Origin: Apis mellifera
Taxonomy: Eukaryota > Arthropoda > Insecta > Hymenoptera > Apidae
Assembly (NCBI RefSeq): GCF_003254395.2
Contig: NC_037639.1
Span: 13,993,037-14,057,036 of the forward strand
Direction: 5' to 3'
Length of the DNA: 64,000 bases
In this document: one piece after another, positions 11,237-23,700 of the stretch
Layout: every line of letters begins with the position of its first letter
Numbering within the stretch: position 1 is the first letter of the stretch
Position numbers and translations under genes: made by a program
Notes under the pieces: generated by a model
Seen by the model: the letters and a program-made list of their open reading frames with translations, nothing else
Told to the model about the DNA's origin: nothing
Databases searched by the model: none

Positions 11237-14064
11237 TTAACCAGAACTGTTGTTTAAAAACCGGTTTACAGCGTTCAGCGTTGATATTGGTATCTGCAAG
11301 AATTAAAAGGATTAAAGATAAAAATTAAAAGCATTAAATTGAAGAGAATTAAAAAATTTAACGTCTCTTTCGCCTTTCTAAAAAAGGCGTTTCTGAAAGT
11401 TCGAAATAGATACAACTTATCAACCTGAAAAATATCATCGAAGAAACCATTACTGTTCCCATTACTCGGTATCGTCATAATTTTGTCCGAAGAATCAGGT
11501 TTATCCGAGTAATAAATTGTCTGACGCTTTTGAATATTCAAGTTGTTCTGATCCTCTCCCGTATTTTCCTCTATAACCTTCGTTCTAGACCCCCTCAACC
11601 TTTTCCTATGAAAGAATCTGCCTCGATGAGGAACAACATCTGGAAATCGTTTATTAAAAAAAAATAAGAACGAGTATCGCCATTATTAACCGTTAATTCT
11701 TACCAACTTGTACGATTTCGTTCGCCTCGTTCGGTAAAGCAGGGGCTAATTGAACGAGAGGCGCCGGCTCGATGGGCAATACTTCACGTATCTGATATAA
11801 TAATTCGCGCGTTAATTAAATCGTTAATCCATTGCAACCTACGAATTATGATTTACCTCTTTACTCGTCGAAGAATCAGCTTCTTGTTTCGGAACTTCCG
11901 TAGATACTTCGTTCTTCTACGAGCAAACGATTCAATTTTTTCTTTTCTTTTAATATAACGATTCGACAAATTCAGGATAATTGGACAAACCTTTTCCTTT
12001 CCCGAACGGGAAATTATTTGAATATGCGAGGTACCCTTGCTCGGCCCTTTCCCATTACTCCCTTCTCCATCTTTTCCATCGTTTGCCCCACTACTCGGTC
12101 CATCATTAGGTCCATTACTAGGCCCATTACTAGGCCCATTGCTTGGTCCATTGCTCGGCCCATCGTTCGGTCTAGCGCCGAACAAATCTCTGGGTATTTC
12201 TCCGGCTGTGAATCCGAGTCCACGGGTTCCGGTGGTGGCACCGGCGTACAGGCCTCCCCTAACGGGTGCAGACCTCCCACTTCCGTCCAGCAAGCCGCCT
12301 AATCCGGCCGCGGCTTCGTGTCTTCCGTTCCCAAGCCCTGCTCTTGCGTAAAGCCCTCCCCCTGTTCGTCGAAAGTATAAATCAATCCTGTTTCCGCGGA
12401 AAGCTTCTCTGATTTCTCTGGAAATTAAAATATGTATAAACAATACTGGCCAGCGTTCGCATTGTCGCCATTCAGTGTCCCGCCCAAACCAGCGGCCGCA
12501 TGGCCGCCCCATGGCGTCCCTACGCTGGCGTGGAGGCCACCGCCTGTATTCGACCCGGTTAGAAGACCTCCTAAACCGGCTGCAGCATGGTAGCCCGCGA
12601 AATTGAAACGGATCCCACCGTTGGTGAACTCAATCAGCGGAGGCTGCGGAAATTAATCTTTTATTATTATCGATTAAAACGTGTAATATTTTCTTGAAGG
12701 AAGAAGGAATAATCTGGAATCTCTTGGAAGATTGAAAAGATTTTTGATATAGATAATTTTAATTGAACAGGTTGGATCAGTTTCATGCGTCAATTGTATA
12801 TAATGAATATCATTTATATTTTTAGAAATATAAGTCGAATTGTAATTTGATCATTTTCCGTGAGTTTTTTCCAATTCTAGAATCAAAGGAGGGATTGTAA
12901 TTATACGTTGAAAATATTTAATTAGATCCTTTTGTTAGTTCTTTTTTTATAAATTTTTTTTATATAAATTGTTGCATCTTCGAAATTAATGATGAAGTTT
13001 ATTACGAAATTTCGCAAGTCAATAAAATGTTGTTTTTCGTATAAAAATTGACGATTTTCGTCTTATGGTCCTTTTTTTGCAACTAACGGTATAATTTGCT
13101 ATTGCACAATGGTTTATTAGTGTTCATTATTGTATACACGTGTTAATGTTAATGTTATTGAAACGACATTGCTTACCTATTGATATATAAGACGATTGAC
13201 AATGACGCAAAAATAATAGTACAAAAAAAAAAAAAAAAAAAAAAAGATACGCGATGTAACGTGCAATTGGAATTGAAAACTTACAAATTAGGTTTTTTTT
13301 TTTTTACACATTGTCGTGGATCTGTCCATTTTTTTTCGTTCGTCGAAATCGCTTTTCGATAAGGAGTTATCATTACAACGATTTCATTAAACTTATACTC
13401 GATATAATGTTAATCGCATTTAATGAAATAATTGGGCAAATAAGTTAAAAGTCATGGTATAATCATTAAGAAACATTCTAATGTAACGGCACTTCCGCGC
13501 TCCTTTCTCCTTCCTTGCGCCTGTCCATTATCTAACGGCTATTCCGTCATCACTTCTTTCCCCATTTTTTTCATTGCTATATACTCTTCCCATACCTGTA
13601 TCGTTACACTTTGTGTTTTTCAATCCCAATTCTTTCTTTTCTTTTTCGCATCACCTTCGATGTTGTTCCAATAAAAAAAGAAAGTTTAGATCAGTTATTT
13701 ACTTTAATTAACGTCACGTTACTCTCGACGAAGTTAGAAAGTTTTAAGAAACTCGCTTGTTTATACAAAAATAAAATGATTATATACAATTTTCTCGAAA
13801 AGGTTTCGATTTCACGATTTATCTTTCATGGCTCTGAGTACTCGTCATTCGAAGAATCGTTCAAATTTCGTGAATCGAAAAAAATCTTCTCGTTACGAAT
13901 TGTCACGTTTTCGTCCTCGATGAATGAAAGGAAACGTACGCTTGATAATATTTTCGAAAATGAATAATACTCACCCTCTCGTTACTCTGACTGTCTGCTG
14001 GCATCCCGTGTACAAACGCGAGTAAACCGAGCACGAAGGCAAGATCGATCTTGTTGCACAGCAT
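11237..14064 (-). CDS. Gly-rich repeat secreted protein, gene C (seven exons)
   Basis: Exons in transcript order are 13975-14064, 12447-12643, 11991-12387, 11857-11916, 11704-11791, 11425-11639 and 11237-11293; about 367 residues. Exon 1 is a signal peptide (DLAFVLGLLAFVHG then MPADS). Exons 2-3 carry glycine-rich repeats with HAAAGLGG twice and HEAAAGLGG once, each in a GGGL-type context. A PSNG tetrapeptide tract follows (12-base DNA repeat at 12090-12173). Later exons are acidic (KNEVSTEVPKQEADSSTSKE) and then basic, with dibasic runs (HRKRLRG, QKRQT). Exon 6 ends GFFDDIFQ and the last exon is IPISTLNAVNRFLNNSSG, the module shared with genes B and D. The boundary between exons 2 and 3 is uncertain: the nearest splice pair would give a 29-base intron, so I chose an acceptor giving 59 bases in the same frame. 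The exon 6 donor (GTTGAT) is weak. Confidence 0.68.
12090..12173 (-). repeat. 12-bp tandem repeat coding for PSNG units in gene C
   Basis: About six imperfect copies of a 12-base unit encode Asn-Gly-Pro-Ser repeats (DGPSNGPSNGPSNG and so on). Third-position changes between copies suggest the repeat is not brand new, but it should be length-polymorphic. Confidence 0.85.
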
Positions 14065-14076
14065 CTCTGTTCCTTA

Positions 14077-14177
14077 CTGAGCCGAGCAACCGGCAGACTA
14101 ACGCATTTACCACCGATTTCTAAAAAGACCTCGAAGACATCTCTCACCTTCTCTTCGGGAAGGGATAAAACTACTGA
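14077..14177 (-). promoter_or_regulatory. candidate leader exon, leader intron and start site of gene C
   Basis: On the minus strand a TCAGTA initiator lies at 14177-14172. A donor (AAG then GTGAGA, at 14157) and an acceptor (GCTCAG, ending 14077) follow, defining an 81-base intron, then 12 leader bases and the start codon at 14064. The intron size is typical for the neighbouring genes. No TATA box is seen. Confidence 0.4.
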
Positions 14178-15799
14178 CGTAGCCGACGAGGCAGCCAGTC
14201 TCGTGGCAGTCTCAGTTTGCGCGCGATGAGAATCGATCGTAGATTTATTCGATTGTTCGTCGAATGAACTATGATTGCGGGGGTCAAGGACGATACGAGT
14301 TGGTCGGGAACAATAGGCATTCATTTCCTTTTTCGGCCTTCTTGCGAGCGGAACGAAGCGTCGAGAGATTCGACATACAGGTGTACGAAATATATTTCGT
14401 GAAGTAAAGTATTTCGTGGCTTTTATCCCTAAAAATGACTCTCGTTTTCCCTTCATTTCGTTATGTCTTTCTAGTCGGAAAAGGATCATTAAGACGATGA
14501 CAATCTGAATCGAAAATACTTAGAAATGTTACGTGTCGTATTCGCAGCAAAAAAAAGTAATATTAACGAAGTAATGATTAATAAATAATGTGTTTTTAAA
14601 CGTGGACACGAATGACGCCAAAGTTGCAACGATTAAAGCGATTTAAAAAAAAAAAAAATGTGAAGCAATGTTAGATAATTTTCCGTATCAAAGTTGAATC
14701 AAACGTTATTTGTTTCTTCGATACGTTTAAACTTTTGAAAAAAAAGAAATTTAAATTATTCATACACGAATAATTTCGTTCGATTAAATTGATCATTTTT
14801 TAAAAATTTTGTTAATATTCGAATCATATATACATATATATTTAATGAACAATTTTGCGCGTATTATCGTTTATCGTATCTTAAGAATTTTAATTATCTA
14901 AAAATAATACTTTTAATTAATGTCTGTTCAAATATAATAGCGAGTAAAATCGGAAAATGCATTTTATTTTATTTTTTTTCTTTTTTAGACGATTACTAAT
15001 CCACATGAATCATCTAACCTTGTGAACACGATATGTTTAAAATAGGTGCAATGAAATCGTGATAATCGCGGAATAATTTAATATTCTCTCACGGATTAAT
15101 TATCATTTATCATAGATTTTATTAATAACCTTTTTATTCATCGTATACACGAATGAAAAAAGAGGAAAGCACAATTGTTCGTAGAAACGAACCACGAATT
15201 TCTTTAAAATTATTTTCCTCGTTTAATATGCGCCTATGTCTTCCTCCGTCAGGGGTTCGATGGAATATCAATCGTGCGCAGAAAAGAAAAAAAAAAAGAA
15301 GAAAAAGAAGAAGAAGAATTTTATTCGAATATCCAATGCATAACATATAATGTCGCTTCTCGTTATTCATGTTGAGCGATGCTACATTCAAAATGTTTTC
15401 CGTATCGCGGCAACGACTCGGCGCGCATTTTAACTGTTTTCGAACAGGCGCAATTTTTCGGTATAAACGTGACTCTGCGAGATTCACGTGGGTCGAAGAA
15501 GACCGTGGTCGAGAAAATTCGTCGAGTCACTTCGACAATTACGAACGAAACGAAAAATATACATATACTATTAATTTACTAATTTCTGTTGCAACTCGCT
15601 TTCTCCGAGCATCATCATCGTTCTATCATTTTCGTTATTTGCATAAACGACGCGACGTGACTCACGTACTTATCGGCTGCCGATTAGAGCGAAAATTAGC
15701 CAATAGAAACGATTGCTCCGCTCAAATGGAATGCTCGTCACGTACGAATTGTCGTGGAAAAAATAAATTCTATTTATTTTATACACTTAAAATTATTTT
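14178..15799. other. intergenic region between genes C and D
   Basis: The first 300 bases are CpG-rich and presumably belong to the gene C promoter. The rest is AT-rich with A/T runs and an imperfect AAG tract near 15283-15317. Plus TTTATT at 15773-15778 (minus AATAAA) is the likely poly(A) signal of gene D, 22 bases past its stop. No other gene is seen. Confidence 0.4.
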
Positions 15800-17270
15800 T
15801 TACGATCTGAACGATATCCTATTCGTCTTGGGTGCAATTTTGTTCTGCAATGGGGGATCTTCTTCGTGTCTCGATTCATTCCCTTTGATCTTTGGAGCGA
15901 TCTTGTTCTGTATTTGTTCCGTATCGTAGGAATGATCGGTTGGTACTTCGTCCTTAACGGCGATCTTATTTTGTACGGTGACGCGTGTGCTGGTTGGTCG
16001 AGAACCGGAAAACGTGCCGATTCCCGCCGTGATTCCGTGCCAGGAATAGTTCGTATCTTCTTCTATGTCTTCGTGAACTTGGTAACCCCCTCCACTCCCT
16101 TGACCTCCATGAACTTCTACAAAATATCTTACGTGAAAGATCTACATTTTTCTTAACGTTTACGAATATTTAATTTCGAATCAGATACGTGTATACCTTG
16201 ATCACCTTTGTAACCGCCAAACGTCCCTTGAATACTTCCTAGAACACCGTGATTGCTAAACAACAGAGACAACGTGTTCAAATCGAAAGGATCTTTGTTA
16301 CTATTTTTGATGCTCTTTTTCACGAGTTGCTGTTTCACGCGTTGTTGTTGCAATTGCTCCCTTTGAAATCTCTGCCTTTCCCTTACTGCCGATATTCTGT
16401 CCCTTCTCTCCTGTCGCATTCGTTGCGCATCGTCGGCATTCCGTCGTCTTTGCTCGGATGCCGCTTTCACGAGGGTTCCAACAGCTTCCAAAGTCGAAAC
16501 AGGAATCTACGGAATATTTGTAACGAGGTTAATATAAGATAGGATGGATTGCGTGAGTACGATAATACGATACCTTGAACACGTTGTCGATCGTCTGAGA
16601 ATTTTCCTGATTGAACGATTGCGCCACGGTTGCAGTTTGCTTGATCGCGGTAATTGGTATCTGGGATTAGATTAAATTTTGTTGAAAACGATAAAAGGAG
16701 AGAGAGATATTTTTACAACTCACGTTAAAAATCTTGTCTATCACTTGGCCATTCTCGTTTGAAAAATCTTGTCGCCTTATTCGATGGAGGATCGGCTGAA
16801 ATAATAAATTCAAAATAAGTATACACGTAGGCGGACAAGTGTCGCGAAAATTATTAGAATTATAAAATTACTTTACATATAGGAAAATATCATCGTGAAG
16901 TTGTAAATACGGGAAGAGAATAATTTTCTCGGCAGCTTTCTCTTTTCTACATATAAAGAACGTCGAAGAAATGATATTCCGCTTGACAACCGATAATCGA
17001 AATGTCAGCGTGCGTTCTTTTAAACAAACGTTATTGCTTTTCGTTACGCTTCTATTCGCGTTTCTATCGCTTAAAAAAAAATTCTATCACGTTAAAAAAA
17101 TTAAAAATACGTCACATTAACATTTTTCTTTCCTTTCTTCCTTTTTTTTTTTTGTTTTCAAAATATCGAATTCAAATTTTGAATTTTTTGAATCCCCAAA
17201 AATAACTTACCGTTTCCGAGGCAATCGTGTAAACGATGACGTTAAGAACAACGGAAACGATTGCAAACAT
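15800..17270 (-). CDS. secreted protein with Arg/Gln-rich coil, gene D (five exons)
   Basis: Exons in transcript order are 17211-17270, 16724-16795, 16574-16660, 16197-16506 and 15800-16116, giving 281 residues; the first three junctions are phase 0, the last phase 1. Residues 1-20 form a signal peptide (MFAIVSVVLNVIVYTIASET). Exon 2 has a dibasic site (HRIRRQDF) and ends VIDKIFN. Exons 3 and 4 both begin with the shared module (IPITAIKQ, then IPVSTLEAVGTLVKAA), preceded by IDKIFN and IDNVFK, so the module is duplicated inside this gene. Residues about 92-146 are an Arg/Gln-rich charged helix (RQRFQREQLQQQRVKQQ), a coiled-coil candidate. The tail is glycine-rich, then contains three copies of QNKIA(P/V)K. 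All sites are GT-AG. No known family is recognised. Confidence 0.78.
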
Positions 17271-18462
17271 TGCAGTAAATTTTGACACCGAGCTTCTTGA
17301 TCCGCAAACTACAAGACGTGTCGACGATCTTCTGCTCTATAAGGATGATTTCAGGATCCCTCAAGTGCGCATCGACCAATCATGATCCTTCCAGTAAGAT
17401 CCAGTACATATTGACCTTTCTATACCACGTAATCTTGATTTTCAGCCCCGCCTTTTCTCTCTTTCCAGTGTTATTTTTTGCATACGCGATATCGTAAACA
17501 GAATTATTATTGAGTCATCGTATAATTAATATGATCTTTAGAAATCTAGTTTCGATATTAATAATATTCACAAAGCCTACTTTCAATAGGCGAGAATATA
17601 TATTTCGAAACGATCTTCCTTCCCCCTCCCCCCTTTTCAGAAAAATTTACATTTGTAAAATTTATACACGACAATTATAACACGACAATGTTAATTTACG
17701 GTATTCGTTTTGGATTCGTTAACGATCCAATTTTCTTTTTACTTTACGATGAATAAATTTTGACAACCGAAACTATAAATTACTCGCAACGACTTATCGA
17801 ATATGCAAAAATTAACGTACGTTATACTCACTATGATTTATATTTACTATATATATATATATATATATATTTACAACCCTCGTTTGGTAAAATGTAGAAA
17901 TCCGACTTTCTCGATTCGCACAGAAGAGCACTGATCGCGCACAGTTGCTGACTCGTCTCGGTGATCCACATATAAGAGCGAATCGAGTGATCCCACGCCT
18001 CGTATCGACCAATCGAAACCCACCAATCGTGCTTTCTATTCGCCGCAATCGTTTTCTCGAATTCGCGCCTTATCCCTAAGAGTTCTTCCTCTTTCACTGA
18101 TGATTATCCGAGTGCGTGGGGTCTGCGTTACATAAATATCGGACGATGATCTTTACTAGGTGACGTAAGATCTTTTGTGAGCATTTTTGAAACGTTTCTC
18201 GACCGTCTTCGCCATCTTTTACTACGATGAAACTTGTCGGTAAACTTTTCTAGAGCCATCTGGAGTCGTTTTTATGACAATTTGAAATTCACCTTCAACT
18301 CTTATTTAATTCGAATGATAAATAAAATAATTACACGTTTTTGTGGATTCAAGAACCGCAATTTTATAAATAATAATAATAATTTTTTTAAAATAATACG
18401 TTTCAGTCTTTGCTACGTGCTACGAGAATGGATACTAAGGATCGTTGTGGAAGAAGAATTTT
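17271..18462. other. intergenic region between genes D and E
   Basis: Upstream of gene D, minus-strand TATA-like sequences occur at about 17340 (TTATAGAG) and about 17972 (CTTATATG), the latter followed 25 bases on by CAGTCAGCAAC-like initiator sequence in a CpG-rich block (17880-18120). Either could be the gene D promoter. An (AT)n tract lies at 17848-17871. Nothing coding is supported. Confidence 0.3.
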
Positions 18463-20766
18463 CTAAAAATTCTTGTACGCCTCTGGATTATCACGAAGGT
18501 AAAAGCTCAACTGGTTTCCTAGATTCTTCTGGAACTCTTTCACGTTCGTTTCTGATTGCTGGAAAGAGAGAATATACAAATGTTAATTAATTTATGATAG
18601 AAATGGATCAAAGATTAAGATCCGGGAAAAATAAACAGAAATTTAAAATAATTTAAACGAGAAAAATTGTTCTTCTCGAGTCTCTAATAAATGTAAAAAA
18701 TAATATTAGATCGTACTACATGAAACTGTCATTTTTGTTGGTTGAAAGAAAAATAATATATTTTCGAAATTATAATCTTTCAATCAAAATATTTTTTTAA
18801 AAACAAATGTAAGTGACGAAACAAATGATAAACAAGTTGGTGAAATATCTGGTGAGTGGATGGATTAAGATTTCATATTTCAATTCAGCTAATTTTTGTA
18901 GAATAGTTTATAATGTATGCGGTTGTCATGCATAATTTTTTAGTAGTAAGATATTGTTGTATCTCCTTCAGAAAAGAATAATGAATTATTGTCTTTACAA
19001 ACCATTATGTAATCATCATAACTTTTTTCGACCGTAATAATGTTTTCGCCATTTGTTTAAAATTTTCATTAACATTTAACCATTGTCCAGATCGTATACG
19101 ATTATCGTATAATATCCATTTCTTGTCACAGATTATAATTCTATTCAAAGATAGACTTCTACTGTTTCGAGCTTTATGCGATAAGCACACTTTCAAACGC
19201 CGCAACTTTTGATCTTCCTTTTCCAATATTTTCACTCATTGCACCTAAATCTGAAAACTGTCATTGGAGATACATTTAACTCTGTTTCCACTTGACTTTC
19301 AATTTATCTTTGTTTAATAAAGATCATCTTGGGATTCATTTTCAAGATCTTCATTTGTTATGAAATCTAAATTTTTTAAATCGTCACTGAACGATCCTCT
19401 CGTCGATAGAATCTTTTTTGAAAGTTAACCTAATATTTCGATATGCACTGTGTTTCAGTTTAAATTTATTTCATTATAGGAATAATATTTTAAATTCGCT
19501 CACTTCTCAAAAAACAGTTAAACTGATACAAAAAAAAACTTATCACACTTAACATCAAAATATGTTAAGCAAAATATAGGTTAAGTTTACAAGTCGCAAT
19601 TGATTGTAATTTTCTAAAATCGGCAACTTCATGTAGTACAAGCTAATACGTTAAAAATAAGTTAAAGAAGCAGTTCTACTAAAATATTCAATTAATTTTT
19701 AACAATTTAGATAATAATTTAATCCTATTCCCTCGATTGAGCACTCATCTAACGACCACGAGAAGTCGAAACTAATGAATCTCAAAAAGAAAAGAAAGGA
19801 AGCAAACGATGTCAGAGCATGAGAAGGAAATTTTCAAGAAAGTAAGTAAGGAACAAATTGAATTGTCTTACGTTCAGAGCGTCATTCCACTCAATGTTGA
19901 AAAGTCTAACGAGGCCCAACACGTTTCTCCTGATTAATTTCTGTAATCCTTCTCTGGTTAAGGTGGGTTGCGTGGTGGTCGTAGGCGCCTCTGTCGTCGT
20001 TTCTGTCGCGTTCAGATTGGTCGCGCTCGTTTCGTTGTTCGTCGATTGTGGAGCCATCAAAGACGCCTTCGTCATCGTATTCTGAGTGGCCGAATCTGGC
20101 GCTATACTGTTGTTGATAATGTCACTGATCTGCTTGATCGCTGATTTCGTGTCGTTGATCATCTGAAAAGGAATGAAGTTTATTTTATACCAATTCCGAA
20201 CGAAAGATGAATCACTTAATAAACTTTACCTCAAATGTGAGTTTTGCCAGAGTCCAAAAGAATCCTGGCTTTTGCTTCTTCACCTCTCTGACGATTCTCT
20301 TCGACTCTTCAGGGATAATATTATCCTCGATTCCATTTATATCAAGATCCTTTGCATTCGAATCTTCGGATAAAAATTTATCGAGAATTTTCATTTTTTC
20401 TATAATTTCTTCTTCGATCGAGCTACTGCCTTTGTCTTTCTCTTTGGAATTTATTTCATCTTCCTTCTTCGAACGATCGTTCAACCCATAATTTCGATAA
20501 CTAGGATATTCCATCGCTACAGCGGGTATTGGCAGAAATATCGTTTCTTTCGATATTCTTTCGGGATAACTCAACGAATCCAAACCGTCAACAGCCTTCC
20601 CCTTCTCTTCGCTCGCGCATGGCAAATGCTTGTCTATGCTCGAGGAGTCGTATGCTTCGCGAACATTACGCATGTCCGGCTGAACGTTACTGCTGTGAAG
20701 AGGATCGACGAAATGCAGTAGCGACAGGCCGACGACCAGTAACTCGATCGACGATGCGGGCATCAT
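18463..20766 (-). CDS. secreted protein, gene E (three coding exons)
   Basis: Exons in transcript order are 20230-20766, 19872-20162 and 18463-18558, all phase 0, giving 307 residues. The start ATGATG sits immediately after an acceptor (ATTGCAG), so the leader is spliced. Residues 1-25 are a signal peptide (IELLVVGLSLLHFVDPL). A long acidic Ser/Glu/Lys-rich segment follows and ends at basic residues (REVKKQKPG), then FFWTLAKLTFE, where a phase-0 intron falls. Exon 2 begins MINDTKSAIKQISDIINNSI (amphipathic), has a Thr-rich stretch (TTTEAPTTTTQPT) likely to be O-glycosylated, and ends with LVRLFNIEWNDALN. The last exon is QSETNVKEFQKNLGNQL and ends NPEAYKNF. The second intron (18559-19871) contains a mariner remnant. 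Function unknown. Confidence 0.75.
18780..19480 (-). mobile_element. decayed mariner (Tc1/mariner) transposase remnant
   Basis: Conceptual translation of the minus strand gives ICDKKWILYDNRIRSGQWL, the mariner signature around the first catalytic Asp. Upstream are degenerate pieces such as GSFSDDL and VSPMTV. Downstream are MHDN (second Asp region) and, in two different frames, YEILIHP and HSPDISPT. The third catalytic Asp is replaced by Cys, and stops and frameshifts interrupt the frame, so it is inactive. I could not define terminal inverted repeats, and both ends are approximate. It lies in an intron of gene E in the same orientation. Confidence 0.85.
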
Positions 20767-23700
20767 CTGCAATCAAAGTGATACGAGTGATCGATCATAG
20801 AATCCTAGTAGCTCAAAAAAAAAAGAAAAAAAAGGAAAGAAATACATACTTTCGAGACAAAACGTTCGCAGCAACTTTTCCAGTAAAGTTTCGGGATAGA
20901 TTCGACATGCAGTTCGTCGCGAGCCACCGAGCAGAATTCGTGAAAAGGAGTCGGAGGAAATCGTGAAATGACTATTCGACACGCGAAACTCTCGAACTTA
21001 TCCGCGTGATTCCCATCACGTAAGCGATTGTTCGCCAGGAAAATGCGAGAAAAATGCGACTAACGAGGCGATTCGTATTCGTACCGTATCGAAAGATTCG
21101 GTTTTAATGGTACCTGTCGATTGGCCAACCCGCTTGAGCCCTGCTTACGTCCAAAGAAACTTGGAAAGTCCTGTGACAAGAAGCATTTATAAGCTCGCGC
21201 CTTTTCCGCTCACGCGTCCATTTGTTCGGTTGTTCGAGCGAGAAGCCTCGCTTTTCTGGCGGGAAATTCGTGTAACGCCGTTTGTTCGTGCACTTTCACT
21301 TCTTCCACTTTTCAACACGCTCGACGCGAGGAGAGATAATGTAGATAAACGGGATCGGAAAGAGTCGGATCTTTTACTCGGATCGGTGGAGACTGGTCGA
21401 GCAGGTGGAAACTTGGAGAAAGATCGGGCGTGACTGTCCACCGGCCGGTCGAAATTTTGAACGGATCCTCGGTTAGATATTTCCCCTCGTGCTCCATTTT
21501 CACATGCACGTGTTACGACCTCGTGCGTGTAGGGAATTGGCTAGCAGCGATGTCCCATCGGTTTCGAAACGGACGACGAATTTCGGATCTGTCGCAATGG
21601 GCGCGGTATTCGTCACGAGCTATTGGCAAAGTTTGAGAAGTAATTATCTTTGTTTCGAGTTGGAACACGTTGCTGGATAGATACTTACCCGGATCCGAAC
21701 GTTGCGTGGATTTTTCGAGAACCGAGAGTGACGAAGCTGTCTAATTTTTCACCGAATGATTGATAATTAACTCTGGATCGAGTCGTTTATTTATTAGATT
21801 CTTTATTTATAATTCTATTCCTTTTTTTATATTATGATTAGAATTTTGAACTCGATTGTGAAATTAAGTGAAATCGGTGCTCAAAGTGGTATCATCGTAT
21901 CCTGGTAATTACCTCGATTATAAAACGTCGAATGTATATTCATTTCTGTTGTTGAATTGCGAACGATTTTTAAACGGATAATTTCATTTCACCGGAATAA
22001 CTTTTACTTCAATGACATATTTATATACAATGATATATTTATATGGGTATATAAACGATCGAAAATTTCTAAATATTCCACGAACGTTTTCTTCTCCGCG
22101 ATCAAACTGGTGACTGTATCGTTCGAGACTTTCTATAAAAGTTCCACGAGTTATCGCCGATTATGCGAGCGTGTGAAAGGACTAGAAAGGATGAATCGAT
22201 TCTTGCATTCTTGCTCGACGAGGATGCCCGATTTCTTCTCGTAAAATTCTTCCAAGTTCCCTTCTTCCATCTTTCTTCCGTGCGTAGCTTCCAGAGATGA
22301 GGGAGAGGAACAAAACAAAAGTGTCGAAACAAAAGTGATATACAACGGTTGAGAGACACTTTGACCACGCGTCGAATCTCGGTTTTTCGACGGATCGCGA
22401 AGCCTCGTTTCACGTACGATCGTCAATCTGGAGCAGAACCGCGCTGCTCGAGGATCAAAGCTAATACTTGGTAAGTTGGCTGCAACGGTGGGTGGAACGT
22501 CAGGACCACGTGGTGGACCTCGAGCGTGTTTCACTTTCACTGCTTGCCCGTCTCGCCGCGACGGCCACGTGCTTCCTCCAACTCTAAACTCGCTCGTTTC
22601 GATTTTATTTCTGCTCGATTCGCGACTCGTTCTTCGCTCGATCGTGAAAATTAATCGAATTGTCCGGTTAATGAATTTCCTCCAATGTATTCATTATAGG
22701 ATTTTGTTATCATAATTTATTGCGTCGATAATCGATTCTATGTTACGGAAGAAGGAAGGGAAAGAGTAAGAGATAAGAGTAACTATGGTTACCGTCACGA
22801 TAAATTCGTTAAATTCGCAGTCTATCTTCTCGTTTCACAACAAAGAATTACAAAATACGACGAGCTTTCAAAATTTTCTCCTTCTTCGTCCATCGAGCGT
22901 TATCGATAGAATCGGAAAAACAAAAGGGTAAAATTACAACACGCATTTGACTCATCCGAATTTTATATATATGACCGTTTTGTTTGAAATCTTTCACGTA
23001 CGTATCTATATATGTATTTGTTACGCAACGGCGCGGTTATCCACCTGTTGCGGATCAGTGATTCTCATTGTGGAATTAGGAGAAAATTGATTTTTAGAGA
23101 GAGAGGGAGATATTAGTTCCATGCTTTCTCGTAATAAATACTGTATTGAAACAAAGGAATTCCCAGTGTAGTTTCTCCCAGTATCATCGCTGTAATTTCG
23201 AAATCGAAGATGGAAGAAAATTTTGAAAAAAGCAAAAAGAAAAGAAAACATCATCGATTTATTTTTCGATTGTAATTAAATTGTTAATCGTTGAATTGAA
23301 AAACGGAATTAAACGTATTTCTCTCCTTCGTTCACGGAAAGAAAAAGACCTAGCATATTTTAACTCTCATCTTTCTAGTGCATCGGCATTCTTCGGGAGA
23401 TCCTCGTTCGTATTTGTGACTTTCATCGGTTCGTATGCTGCGCATTACGGGTGAACGAACCATTTCCCCTCCCCCCGAAAAACGACGAATCGTTTGTTTT
23501 TCATTGCCTCTACTCACTCTTCTATTTGCCTCGAACAAATACACGTATTGCGCAATCCCTCGCGTTCGTCCACCGTACCCTTATGCAATTCCCTGTTACC
23601 CCGTTGCGTGGTATCTGGAAACCTGTAGTAGAGGAAACAACCGATATAATTTTCCAATCGCCAATTTGCTGGAAGAGATTAAGTTTAAATAACGAGTCGC

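Noticed and set aside
12418..12446. 29-base intron in gene C
   Set aside because: Too short for the spliceosome in insects; a 59-base alternative in the same frame was used.
17831..18097. 88-codon minus-strand frame ending in a Tyr-Ile repeat
   Set aside because: The end is an AT microsatellite and the start is not ATG; more likely promoter or leader of gene D.
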